A stretch of 64,000 bases of DNA from Paenibacillus sp. CC-CFT747 (GTDB lineage Bacteria > Bacillota > Bacilli > Paenibacillales > NBRC-103111), in NCBI GenBank assembly GCA_030323305.1, contig CP106741.1, positions 3,781,501 through 3,845,500 of the forward strand, in the 5' to 3' direction. The position numbers were made by a program, and so were the translations under genes. The notes under the pieces were generated by a model. The model had not been told where the DNA came from, ran no database searches, and worked only from the letters and a program-made list of their open reading frames with translations. This document shows positions 45,349 through 54,413 of the stretch, one piece after another. How positions within the stretch are numbered: position 1 is the first letter of the stretch; each line of letters opens with the position of its first letter.

Positions 45349-46730
45349 ACGAGCTTCGCCGTTTTCTTAGAAAAATGAACGTGCAGCTTTTTCTTGCGTT
45401 CCTGATGGTCTCTGTCCTTTTCCTGATTCTGGTGACCAATGTGACGAGCTTCAATCTCCAGCAAATGCTTAATGGATTCGTTGCGAGGGATTTGGAAAGG
45501 ACCGGCTATCTGCTCCTGGACGATATGCGCGAGCATGGGATTAGGGATAAGCCGCTTACCTTGGATCAAAGGGATTGGCTTCAAAGACGTGCCGCTTTGT
45601 ACGGGGTCCTTATGGAGTTCCGGAACAAGGACCGTTCCGTTGTCTGGTTTCAAACCATTCAGCGGATAGGCCAACAAACCGCGGTTATCGAAAAGGAGCT
45701 GCCCTATTTGTACGATGGCATGACGCTCGGTTATTTGAGATTGGCCGACCGGGAGCAAAGCACTTCCTTGAATCCCGCCATACAAGGGTATCAGGAAAGC
45801 CTTGTATGGCGCACCAAGCTGCTGTATTCCCTTCTTTTTCTTGTTGCCGTCGTGGTCAGCTACCTGATCGCCAAGCGATTGTCGAGACATTTGAATCGGG
45901 TGTACCGGATGGCCGAAGAGATTGGCTCGGGGAACCGGAGCATCCGGATTCCGCTGGAAGGGCCGGAGGAAGTCCGCCGGCTTACCGCTACCCTGAACAA
46001 CATGTCGGCGGAGCTGAAGAGGCAGGAGGACTGGCGGCACCAGTTGATGGAGGATTTCATGCATGAGCTGAGGACCCCGCTGACCTCGGTGCTTCCGCGA
46101 GTGGAGGCGATGGTGGATGGTTTGCTTAAGCCGGACCCTGCCCAAATGCAGGAAATATATGAAGAGCTCGAACGGTTCACCCGTCTGGTTAACGACCTGG
46201 AAAGGCTTTCGGAGGCGGAGGCCGCCCGGTTCGCCATGATCATCAAGAGAACGAATATGGTTAAACTGACTCTTCAGATCTACAATCAGCACAAGGCGCT
46301 CGCTAAGGAGAAAGGGATCAAGCTTAAGCTCGAAGCCACCAATGTTCCCTGTTATGCGGAAATCGACCGGGACAAAATCGTTCAGGTCATGACGAATGTC
46401 GTCCTGAATGCCATCAAATATACCCCGCCGGGAGGCAGGGTTACCCTAATGACGGATTGGACGGAGGATCACATCCTCCTGGCTTGCGAGGATACGGGCA
46501 TCGGCATAAGCACCCAGGATCTTCCGTACATCTTTAACCGGTTGTACCGCGCCGACAAATCCCGTTCCCGCTTCAGTGGAGGTGTCGGGCTGGGGCTCAG
46601 TATTGCCAAAGCTCTGGTGGAGGCGCATAACGGCGAGCTCACGGCTTCCAGCCAAGTGGGAAAGGGCTCCCGGTTTATGATTAAGCTCCCCAATCGTTAC
46701 CAGGCTTACTCGAAGGAAGAGGGAGCCTGA
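45345..46730 (+). CDS. Two-component sensor histidine kinase
   Basis: 461 residues, intact. TM1 at about 10-30, an extracellular loop of about 120 residues, TM2 at about 148-168 and HAMP at 168-220. HisKA DFMHELRTPLTS carries the phosphoacceptor His. HATPase_c has NVVLNAIKYTPPGG, DTGIGIS and GLGLSIAKALVE. It is coupled to the OmpR-type regulator. The small external loop suggests it senses a partner protein or membrane state more than a sugar directly. Confidence 0.93.
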   Translation: MNELRRFLRKMNVQLFLAFLMVSVLFLILVTNVTSFNLQQMLNGFVARDLERTGYLLLDDMREHGIRDKPLTLDQRDWLQRRAALYGVLMEFRNKDRSVVWFQTIQRIGQQTAVIEKELPYLYDGMTLGYLRLADREQSTSLNPAIQGYQESLVWRTKLLYSLLFLVAVVVSYLIAKRLSRHLNRVYRMAEEIGSGNRSIRIPLEGPEEVRRLTATLNNMSAELKRQEDWRHQLMEDFMHELRTPLTSVLPRVEAMVDGLLKPDPAQMQEIYEELERFTRLVNDLERLSEAEAARFAMIIKRTNMVKLTLQIYNQHKALAKEKGIKLKLEATNVPCYAEIDRDKIVQVMTNVVLNAIKYTPPGGRVTLMTDWTEDHILLACEDTGIGISTQDLPYIFNRLYRADKSRSRFSGGVGLGLSIAKALVEAHNGELTASSQVGKGSRFMIKLPNRYQAYSKEEGA

Positions 46731-47808
46731 AGGAGCCGGCCTTTACGCTCTGGTTCCTTTCCTGGTTCCCCGGGGAGCCGGACGGAGCGCGGGAAGAATG
46801 GCGTACAATCAGCTTGGTATCGATTTGAATTTTGGTAGTGAGGGACGTTCCTCTGTTCTCCATCAATTCGATCAGCTTGGATACGGCGGTGTCCGCAATG
46901 GCTTCTTTCTCCACATGGACGGTAGTCAATTCCGGGGAGATCACAACCGCTTCGTGAATATTGTCAAAACCCACTACCGATAGATCGCGGGGGACTCGAA
47001 TCCCCAGCTCCATCAAAGATTTGATTACACTGATCGCCATATAATCGCACTCACAGAAAAGAGCGGTAGGCAAATCATCCCGGCTGGCGCGAATGGCCGA
47101 TATAAACTCGGCTTGAGCGGTAACAACGGTGGGGGCTGCCTTAAATTGGTCTCGTTCGGCCAACTCCAAGCCCATCTCGTGAAGAGCGCTAATAAAGCCC
47201 TCCTTACGGGCATCAAAATTATGCATGCGAACGCTTGACGCCACATACCCGATCCTCTTATGGCCCTGATTGACCAAATGCTGAGCTGCCTGATAAGCCC
47301 CCAGCGTATTGTTCATGACGATGAAATTAGCATCCAGCGTAGGATAGCAGGTGTCGAGAACGACAAGGTTGCGATAGCGGGCGGAAATCATCCGTACTTG
47401 CTCGCGGGTTAGATTCGTCCCGAGTAATAGGATTCCGCCCGACTCATAGTCCTGCTCCAGCTCGTCGATTCTGCCCTTCAGCTCATTGGCCGGCACGGTA
47501 TTAAACAACAAGACAAGTCCCCGCTTGCGGCATTTCTCCTCAAGATAATGAATGAGCTCCATGAAGAAAGGCTGCTGGTTATAGTGTTCCATTACGATGC
47601 CTTCATGAGTACAAGCGACGAAACGAATGGAATTTCCGGAAACCGAGCTCCGCTCCGTCCGGGTATACTTCGGCACATACCCTTGAACCCGGACAATTTC
47701 CATAATCTTATTCCGGGTATCCTGGCTAACTCCCGGTTTCCCGTTTAGGGCAAGGGACACAGCCGATTTGGAAACGTTAGCCAACTTGGCGATATCTTCT
47801 ATTCTCAT
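46681..47808 (-). CDS. LacI-family transcriptional regulator
   Basis: The start is MRIEDIAKLANVSKSAVSLA (ATG at 47808, GAGGGGCC upstream); the frame is open for 16 more codons without similarity. The LacI helix-turn-helix is followed by a periplasmic-binding-like sugar domain (GGILLLGTN, GHKRIGYVAS, PTALFCECDYMA, LSVVGFDN). The last 50 bases overlap the 3' end of the histidine kinase on the other strand; a shifted frame would end near 46707. It is read away from the DUF1593/apiose-like genes, whose upstream regions share AACTAAAC-type motifs, so it is their probable repressor. Confidence 0.9.
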   Translation of the reverse strand: MRIEDIAKLANVSKSAVSLALNGKPGVSQDTRNKIMEIVRVQGYVPKYTRTERSSVSGNSIRFVACTHEGIVMEHYNQQPFFMELIHYLEEKCRKRGLVLLFNTVPANELKGRIDELEQDYESGGILLLGTNLTREQVRMISARYRNLVVLDTCYPTLDANFIVMNNTLGAYQAAQHLVNQGHKRIGYVASSVRMHNFDARKEGFISALHEMGLELAERDQFKAAPTVVTAQAEFISAIRASRDDLPTALFCECDYMAISVIKSLMELGIRVPRDLSVVGFDNIHEAVVISPELTTVHVEKEAIADTAVSKLIELMENRGTSLTTKIQIDTKLIVRHSSRAPSGSPGNQERNQSVKAGSFRLPLPSSKPGNDWGA

Positions 47809-47864
47809 GTGAGGCCCCTCCGTATTTCGCTGGAAATGTTGTTTTCTAAAAATCATATTACATC

Positions 47865-48140
47865 AACTAAACTTAATAAACAATTTAACTCCAATTTTGT
47901 CCGGTTAAGCAGAAAATTAAACTTTTGTTAACTGCTCCTATTCTTTTCTTTCATTAATAGTGCTTAGATTAGAGGAGGGAATGTCACTAAAAAATTAGTT
48001 AAATTTTATATAAAAAGTGATTGACACATCAAAAATTACAGTGATAACATAAAGTTGGAAGGATTAAGGTTAATAAATCCATAATTGGTAAATGTAACGC
48101 CGAGCATTTTTTAAATGAAAAAGAAATAAAATTTTAGTTT
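47865..48140. promoter_or_regulatory. Divergent control region with repeated AACTAAAC/TTTAGTT motifs
   Basis: The AT-rich gap between the LacI gene and DUF1593 holds AACTAAAC (47865-47872), TTAGTT (47995-48000) and TTTAGTT (48133-48139). The same motif recurs at 51033, 51094 and 51115 before the isomerase gene. These are candidate LacI operators; exact boundaries are uncertain. Confidence 0.5.
48021..48049 (+). promoter_or_regulatory. Sigma-A promoter for DUF1593 and binding-protein genes
   Basis: TTGACA (48021-48026), 17-base spacer, ATAACA (48044-48049). The promoter before the isomerase gene at 51046 has the same spacing and identical -10. Confidence 0.7.
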
Positions 48141-48186
48141 GTAAGGGGAGGGGATAAGGCGGACGGGCAGTGGGCATTGATTTTGT

Positions 48187-48200
48187 TGAAAACGATTTCA
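48187..48200. promoter_or_regulatory. CcpA cre site
   Basis: TGAAAACGATTTCA fits the consensus TGWAANCGNTNWCA at every fixed position. It lies downstream of the promoter and 10 bases before the GTG start, a position where CcpA would block elongation. Confidence 0.8.
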
Positions 48201-48210
48201 AGAAAAGGCG

Positions 48211-49449
48211 GTGGTTAGGATTCCTTTAACCAAAGGAGCGCTAAACGGGGAAAGGTATCGAGTAATCGTTTCAACCGATATTGGCGGGAGTGACCCGGAT
48301 GACTTTCAATCCCTGGTGCATTATCTTCTATACTCCGATCTGTTTGATACGGAAGGTCTTATCTCTTCTCCATGGAGTCATGGCCGCAAGGAACACATCT
48401 TGGAAGTAATAGACCAATATGAGCGTGATTACCTTTCCTTACGAGCTCATTCGGAAAATTACCCCGATTCCCATTATTTGCGTTCCATCAGCAAGCAAGG
48501 CACGATAGACTTTGCTCCCTACCGGGGTTTCTCCAACCCAACAGAGGGATCGGATTGGATCATCCACTGTGCCAGAAAGAAGGATGAACGTCCGCTCTAT
48601 CTTTTAGTTTGGGGATTGCTGGAGGACCTTGCCCAAGCACTCCATGATGACCCGGGCATTCAGGATAAACTGAGGGTCTATTACATAGGGGGTCCCAATA
48701 AAAAATGGGGGCTGAATGCTTATGAGTACATCCGGGAGAATTTCCCTAAGCTATGGATAATCGAGAATAACTCCACTTATCGGGGGTGGTTTGTGGGAGG
48801 AAATCAAGAAAACTATCTTGGTAATGATTCTTTTGTGGCCAACCACATAAGCGGACATGGCGCCTTGGGGGAGTATTTTGCGAAACATTTAAACGGAAGC
48901 ATCAAAATGGGAGATACCCCATCGGTTGCGTACTTGCTTAAAGGAAACCCGGAAGATCCCGAACAGCCTGGTTGGGGCGGGAGGTTTACAAGGGTCTTGA
49001 GCCGGCCCGCTTACTTGTTGGAGCGAAACACCTGCAAGGAGGACCGGATCGAGGTATTTGGCGTTCTGGAGTTAGTGTTTCGAGGACCGGATCCAGCGGT
49101 TCCCACAGACCGCCCTGTTTTCTTCCTCGTGGTCGAGGAGCAGGAATTTGAAGGTTTCTATTGTGGGGAGGGGAAGTACAGAGTCCGTTATATGCCGAAG
49201 AGGACAGGGCTCTTCTCCTATGCGACGAAGAGCGAGATTCCGGAGCTGGACGGCCAAACCGGAGAGTTTACTTGTGTAGGAGAATCGCCGGCAAGACTAG
49301 GGTATGATCCTGACCGGTATCCCCATTGGTGGTCGGACTTGTTAGAATCCGATTTGGCGGAGGCTTCCCATAAAGGAGCCAAAACGGTCAGTAGGTGGAG
49401 GGAATCCTACCTGAGGGATTTTCAATCACGTATGGACCGCTGTCTTTAG
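48211..49449 (+). CDS. DUF1593 nucleoside-hydrolase-like protein, first copy
   Basis: 412 residues, intact, GTG start with a weak ribosome site. The N-terminal IVSTDIGGSDPDDFQSL matches the Asp-rich metal-binding loop of nucleoside hydrolases (DTDxGxDD). YLLVWGLLEDLAQAL, YYIGGPNKKWG and WIIENNSTYRGWF follow the DUF1593 pattern. A beta-sandwich domain follows at about 270-370. No signal peptide is present, so it is cytoplasmic. Family members are uncharacterised but should hydrolyse a furanoside. It is co-transcribed with the binding protein, and its control region resembles that of the pentose-type pathway at 51175. Confidence 0.82.
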   Translation: MVRIPLTKGALNGERYRVIVSTDIGGSDPDDFQSLVHYLLYSDLFDTEGLISSPWSHGRKEHILEVIDQYERDYLSLRAHSENYPDSHYLRSISKQGTIDFAPYRGFSNPTEGSDWIIHCARKKDERPLYLLVWGLLEDLAQALHDDPGIQDKLRVYYIGGPNKKWGLNAYEYIRENFPKLWIIENNSTYRGWFVGGNQENYLGNDSFVANHISGHGALGEYFAKHLNGSIKMGDTPSVAYLLKGNPEDPEQPGWGGRFTRVLSRPAYLLERNTCKEDRIEVFGVLELVFRGPDPAVPTDRPVFFLVVEEQEFEGFYCGEGKYRVRYMPKRTGLFSYATKSEIPELDGQTGEFTCVGESPARLGYDPDRYPHWWSDLLESDLAEASHKGAKTVSRWRESYLRDFQSRMDRCL

Positions 49450-49519
49450 AACCTTTTGACATCTTATAGTCTGGCACCCGCAAGGAAAAAAGAGGTTGAA
49501 TTTAAAGGAGGCAAAAGGA

Positions 49520-50854
49520 ATGAAGAAGATCCCATTTATTTGTTTGGGTTTGGCTCTAACGGTTTGGACGGCTGGATGCACCAAGAGCAACCCCGAGGCT
49601 GAGGCAACCCCGGATAAAGGGGAACAAGCGGAAACCGGACCTGTCCAGATCACCGTATTCTCCGCTCCGGGTGATTCGGAAGCGTCATGGAACGATCGGT
49701 ACGGAGATGCCATTAAGAAGAAATTTCCTAATGTTACCTTTAAATTTATCAGCCCAAGAGGGAACGATGCGCTAAGGATCGATAATTTTTTGGCTTCCGG
49801 TGAAACCGTCGACTTGTATTACGAATCGATAGGAGGCTATTTCGGCACTCTGCCCAAATATAATTTGCAATTTGATCATACGGACCTCATTAAGAAATAT
49901 CAGGTAGATCTCGACACTTTCGAACCCTCTCTAATCGATGCGCTAAAAACAAACGGGAATGGTCAAATCTGGGGATTGCCTGTAAACAATAATAATATGG
50001 TCCTCTATTACAATAAAGATATTTTTGATAAGTTTGGCGTTCCCTACCTGAAGGATGGAATGACCTGGGATGAAGTTATCGATATCTCCAAGAAATTCAA
50101 TCAAACCGTTGATGGCAAGCAATATATAGGGTTGGTCGTTTCTCCTAAGCATATTATGAACGTAAATCAATTCTCCATCCCTTACGTGGACCCCAAGACC
50201 AAACTTCCATCGTATACAGATAGCAATTGGAATGAATCTTGGAAAACCCTCCTTCAGACCTCCTTCATTCAACCGGCGAGTGACAGCGGATACAAAGCGA
50301 AAATTGAGCAGTTGGGTAAGAAGCTGCCTTACGCGAATGAATGGCAAAAAACGTATGAGGCTGCCATGTACGCTCATTTGTCCAATCTGCCGTTTATCAA
50401 TGAACCCGAGTTCCTTAACATGAATTTTGATATGGTCTCCCTGCCTACCTATAAACAGCTTCCAGGGGTTGGCAGTCAGATGTATCCCACCTACTTTTCG
50501 ACCACTTCTCTGAGCAAACACAAAGATATCGTCTTCCAGATGATCAAATACTTGACTAGTGAAGAATATCAGAACGAGTACTCGAAAAAAGGGGTGATGC
50601 CTGTTCTTAAGAATGACAGCTTGAAGAAGAGCTTTGCCACGGAAACGAAATACAAAGACAAGAATATTAATTTTGGTGCCGTATTTTATAATAAGCCCGC
50701 TCCTATCTCCCCCAAGTCGGAATTGGATTCCCCGGTTCAATCGACGATAGGTTCCAAGCTGGTCGATCTCTCCCTTGGAAATATGGATCTGAATACCGCA
50801 CTGCGGACGGCTTACGAGGAAGCCGAGAAGGAAATTCAGAAAAACAAAAAGTAA
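49520..50854 (+). CDS. Extracellular sugar-binding lipoprotein, without adjacent permeases
   Basis: 444 residues, intact, ATG after AAAGGAGGCAAAAGGA. The lipobox is TAGC. It is an SBP1-type domain (ITVFSAPGDSEASW, FLASGETVDLYYESIGGYF, IWGLPVNNNNMVLYYNKDIFDKFG). It follows DUF1593 by 70 bases and is closed by a terminator, with no permease or ATPase in this unit. It must therefore share permeases encoded elsewhere, in the genome or in this window. Confidence 0.88.
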   Translation: MKKIPFICLGLALTVWTAGCTKSNPEAEATPDKGEQAETGPVQITVFSAPGDSEASWNDRYGDAIKKKFPNVTFKFISPRGNDALRIDNFLASGETVDLYYESIGGYFGTLPKYNLQFDHTDLIKKYQVDLDTFEPSLIDALKTNGNGQIWGLPVNNNNMVLYYNKDIFDKFGVPYLKDGMTWDEVIDISKKFNQTVDGKQYIGLVVSPKHIMNVNQFSIPYVDPKTKLPSYTDSNWNESWKTLLQTSFIQPASDSGYKAKIEQLGKKLPYANEWQKTYEAAMYAHLSNLPFINEPEFLNMNFDMVSLPTYKQLPGVGSQMYPTYFSTTSLSKHKDIVFQMIKYLTSEEYQNEYSKKGVMPVLKNDSLKKSFATETKYKDKNINFGAVFYNKPAPISPKSELDSPVQSTIGSKLVDLSLGNMDLNTALRTAYEEAEKEIQKNKK

Positions 50855-50883
50855 TCGAACAAGCCGGAGTATAAACGAACGCC

Positions 50884-50917
50884 AAAAGCCTGCCGTATTT
50901 TGAGGCAGGCTTTTTTT
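50884..50917 (+). terminator. Intrinsic terminator after the binding protein
   Basis: AAAGCCTGCC and GGCAGGCTTT pair around a 9-base loop, then a T run. Confidence 0.92.
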
Positions 50918-51045
50918 GGTTTATCTGCTGTTTACAAGAAAATTTTATATTGCTAATTAGAACTTTTCTTCGGAATAGTAGAGAGGAAGATAAATAGAAT
51001 TTGAAATTTATATAAAATAATACTTAAATTTTAACTAAACAATGG

Positions 51046-51074
51046 TTGACCATGGAAATATGGCCATGATAACA
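51046..51074 (+). promoter_or_regulatory. Sigma-A promoter of the isomerase-transketolase-kinase operon
   Basis: TTGACC (51046-51051), 17-base spacer, ATAACA (51069-51074). AACTAAAC sits just upstream (51033-51040). An inverted pair AACTAAA (51094-51100) / TTTAGTT (51115-51121) lies just downstream, the normal place for a repressor site. The rest of the 320-base gap is AT-rich and has no gene. Confidence 0.65.
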
Positions 51075-51174
51075 TACATTTATACGAGAAAAGAACTAAA
51101 CATGGAATCTAAAATTTAGTTATCATCCAGAACAACCAGCCGCATTTATTATTCCCCTACGGAGGTTTCATCGA

Positions 51175-52606
51175 ATGAAAAAACTAAAGCTCGGCTATGC
51201 TCCAACACGAAGATTTGTATTCAGTGCAGAGGATGCTTTCAAGTACAAGGTCATGATTAAAGAAAAGGTGGAGAGCTTCGGCCTCGACCTGGACCTGGTT
51301 GACCTGGAAGGGCTGAACCAGGAAGGACTTCTCTATGATGATAATATTAACGCGGACTTGATTATCGAGAGATTTAAGCAGGAGCAGGTGGACGCCGTTT
51401 TTTCCCTCATTGCAACTTTGGAACCGAGGATACTGTGGCCCGGGTCGGGAAAGCGCTTGGGAAGCCGGTGCTGCTGTGGGGACCGCGGGACGAAGCTCCT
51501 CTCGAGGATGGAACCCGTCTTCGCGATACGCAGTGCGGCTTGTTCGCAACAGGCAAGGTGTTACGCCGGTTTAACGTTCCCTTCTCCTACATAACGAATA
51601 CACGGGTAAACGATCCGGTATTCGAAAGGGGATTTGCCAATTTCGTCTCGGCGGCTAATGTCGTTCGCCAGTTCCGCCATCTTCGTATCCTTCAAATCGG
51701 ACCGCGTCCGTCTTCCTTCTGGACCATGATTTGCAATGAGGGTGAGCTGCTGGAGCGGTTTGGCATCGAGGTGCATCCCATTACGCTTGTCGATATACAG
51801 CGGGCCTCGAAGCAGATCGAGAAAGGAAGTTCCTCCGAGCTGACGGAGGCGATAGACTATATCAAAGCGAAGCTGGATTGGTCGGAGGTCACGGAGGACG
51901 ATGTGAAGCGGATCGCTTCGTTGAAAGTCGCCATGAGACAGTACGCCCGGCAGACAGGCAGCTCCGCGATCGCCATCCAATGCTGGTCTTCCCTGCAGGA
52001 TGCTATGGGGATTATGCCCTGCCTGGCGAATGCCATCTTGACGGACGAACAAATTCCGGTCACTTGCGAGACGGACATCCACGGGGCGATTACCTCCGTT
52101 ATGGTTCAGGCGGCCTCGATGAATCAAGCTCCTACCTTTTTCGCCGATCTGACGATCCGCCACCCGGAGAATCCCAACGGGGAGCTTTTGTTTCATTGCG
52201 GCAATTTCCCGGTATCGCTTTCCGTCGAGAATCAACCGAAGCTGCGTAAGCATTTTCTGTTTGATGACCACTCCCCAGGAACGCATGAGGGGAAATCAAG
52301 GGAGGCGATATGACGCTGGCGCGTTTTGATGGAGATCATGGCGATTACCAGCTGTTTCTTGGGCGCGCCAAGGGAATTCAAGGGCCCTACACCCGCGGTT
52401 CTTACGTGTGGGTCGAAGTGAACGACTGGCCTCTATGGGAAGAAAAGCTGGTTAAGGGTCCTTACGTCCACCATTCCGTGGGGATTCACGCTAACGTCAT
52501 TCCGGCCTTATACGAAGCCTGCCACTATATCCCCGGGTTAACACCGGATCCCGTAGATCCGACCGAAAATGAAATTCAGGCCTGGATTAGAGGAAAGGGC
52601 CTATAA
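51175..52606 (+). CDS. L-fucose/arabinose isomerase-like sugar isomerase (candidate D-apiose isomerase)
   Basis: About 477 residues after two repairs (T run at 51402-51407; G near 52300). Repaired motifs FFPHCNFGTED, CETDIHGAITSVM (metal/catalytic acidic residues) and the C-terminal FDGDHGDYQLFLGRAKG and VHHSVGIHANV match the fucose-isomerase fold. It is the first gene of an operon with a split transketolase and an FGGY kinase, ending 13 bases before the transketolase gene. That set equals the published non-oxidative D-apiose route (isomerase, apulose kinase, apulose-4-phosphate transketolase). L-fucose breakdown is less likely because no fuculose-phosphate aldolase is present. Confidence 0.82.
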
Positions 52607-52619
52607 CTAAGGAGGGCAT

Positions 52620-53464
52620 ATGGAAATAGTAGAGCTTCAGCTAAAAGCCGCCCAAATCCGAAAGGATCTGCTGACGATTATCCATCGTGCCAAAACCGGG
52701 CACACCGGCGGTTCCCTCAGCAATACGGACATCCTGACGGCCTTGTATTACCGGGTCATGAATATCGATCCGGACCATCCGCAAGACGAGAACCGGGACC
52801 GCTTTGTGTTAAGCAAAGGCCATTCCGTGGAATCGCTGTGGTCGATTCTGGCCGATAGAGGTTTTTTGCTAAAGAAGAGCTTCTAACGTACAGCCAGTTC
52901 GGAACGAGGTTGATCGGCCATCCTAACAATAAGGTGCCGGGGATCGAGATGAACACAGGCGCCCTTGGCCACGGGCTAGCCGTATCCGTTGGAATGGCGC
53001 TTGCCGCCAAACGGTTTGGGAAGGGGTACCGTACCTATTGCTTGATGGGGGACGGCGAGCAAGCGGAAGGCTCCGTATGGGAAGGGGCTATGGCGGGCGC
53101 CCATTATAAGCTGGATAACTTAATCGGCATCATTGACCGTAACCGGCTTCAGATTAGCGGCCCCACCGATGAAGTCATGGGCCTTGAACCGCTGGAAGAG
53201 AAATGGGCTTCCTTTGGCTGGAACGTCGTTTCGATCGATGGCAACGACATGCAGGAGCTGGTGCAAACCTTTGAAGCGGTCCCCCAGGTGGCGGATAAGC
53301 CGACGCTCGTCATGGCTAATACGGTCAAAGGCAAAGGGGTATCGTTTGCGGAGAATGTGGCCCACTGGCATCATCATGTGCCAAACGATGCGGAATGGGA
53401 GAAAGCGCTGTCCGAACTGGATTCTACTATTGAAAAGCTTAAACGGGAAGGGCAGGTTTGCTAA
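52620..53464 (+). CDS. Transketolase, N-terminal subunit (candidate apulose-4-phosphate transketolase subunit A)
   Basis: About 281 residues after repair of the T run at 52861-52868. The thiamine-diphosphate motif is GDGEQAEGSVWEGAMAG with NLIGIIDRNRLQ. SKGHSVESLW and NTGALGHGLAVSVG line the active site. ATG follows AAGGAGGGCAT. Split transketolases of this size act as a heterodimer with the next gene, whose start lies 1 base past this stop. A general pentose-phosphate transketolase is normally a single chain, so the split form fits a dedicated pathway. Confidence 0.88.
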
Positions 53465-53465
53465 T

Positions 53466-54401
53466 ATGAACACAATCGCCAACCGGCAGGTCATATGCGA
53501 GACCCTGCTGAACCTTGCCAAGGATGACCAGGATATTATGGTGCTGGCGAGTGATTCCCGGGGATCAGCGGCCATGGCGCCTTTTGCCAATGAATTTCCT
53601 AATCAGTTCGTCGAGGTGGGGATAGCCGAGCAGAATATCGTAGGGATCTCGGCGGGACTCGCCCACAGCGGGAAAAAGCCGTTTGTCACCTCACCCGCCT
53701 GCTTCCTTAGCATGCGCAGCATCGAACAGATTAAGGTGGATGTCGCTTATTCCGCAACCAACGTGAAGCTTATCGGGATCAGCGGAGGCGTAAGCTACGG
53801 GGCTCTGGGCATGTCCCATCATTCCGTACAGGACATAGCCGTAGCCCGGGCGATACCGGGACTCTCGGTGATCCTGCCCGCCGACCGGCATGAAACGAAG
53901 CGGATGACGGAGGCATTGGTCAACCATGTGGGCGGTGTTTATGTGCGGATCGGCCGCAATCCGGTCGAGGACGTCTACGATTCGGAAGACTATGAATTCC
54001 TCATCGGGAAAGCTGTAACGATGCGCGAGGGCACGGATATTACCATAATCGCCGCCGGTGAGACGGTCCGTGTCGCCCTTGACGCCCACGAAGCGCTCAA
54101 GGAAGCCGGGATTTCCTGCCGGGTATTGAATATGCACACGATTAAACCTCTCGACGAAGAAGCGATCGTGAAAGCGGCGAAGGAAACGGGCGCTATTATC
54201 ACGGTGGAGGAGCACAGCGTGCTGGGAGGACTGGGAGCAGCGGTGGCCGAGGTGGTGGTTCAGCATCAGCCGGTGCCCATGCGTATCCTCGGGATTCCGG
54301 ATGAGCCGGCCATTGCGGGTAAAACGCCGGAGGTCTTCAAGCATTACGGGATTTGTGCGGATAACCTTAAACGGGTGGCCCTTCAGCTTCTCGGCCAATA
54401 G
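53466..54401 (+). CDS. Transketolase, C-terminal subunit (candidate apulose-4-phosphate transketolase subunit B)
   Basis: 311 residues, intact. The pyrimidine-binding domain has FVEVGIAEQNIVGISAGLA, with the catalytic Glu in GIAEQN. ISGGVSYGALGMSHHSVQDIA and YVRIGRNPVEDV follow, then the C-terminal domain (TIIAAGETVRVAL, VEEHSVLGGLG). It forms the active enzyme with the preceding subunit and would transfer a two-carbon unit onto glyceraldehyde-3-phosphate. Confidence 0.9.
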   Translation: MNTIANRQVICETLLNLAKDDQDIMVLASDSRGSAAMAPFANEFPNQFVEVGIAEQNIVGISAGLAHSGKKPFVTSPACFLSMRSIEQIKVDVAYSATNVKLIGISGGVSYGALGMSHHSVQDIAVARAIPGLSVILPADRHETKRMTEALVNHVGGVYVRIGRNPVEDVYDSEDYEFLIGKAVTMREGTDITIIAAGETVRVALDAHEALKEAGISCRVLNMHTIKPLDEEAIVKAAKETGAIITVEEHSVLGGLGAAVAEVVVQHQPVPMRILGIPDEPAIAGKTPEVFKHYGICADNLKRVALQLLGQ

Positions 54402-54413
54402 GAGTCCATACTT

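Noticed and set aside
51175..52606. Naming the isomerase fucI for L-fucose metabolism
   Set aside because: Fuculokinase-aldolase partners are missing, the protein is shorter than typical FucI (about 590 residues), and the split transketolase points to another pathway.
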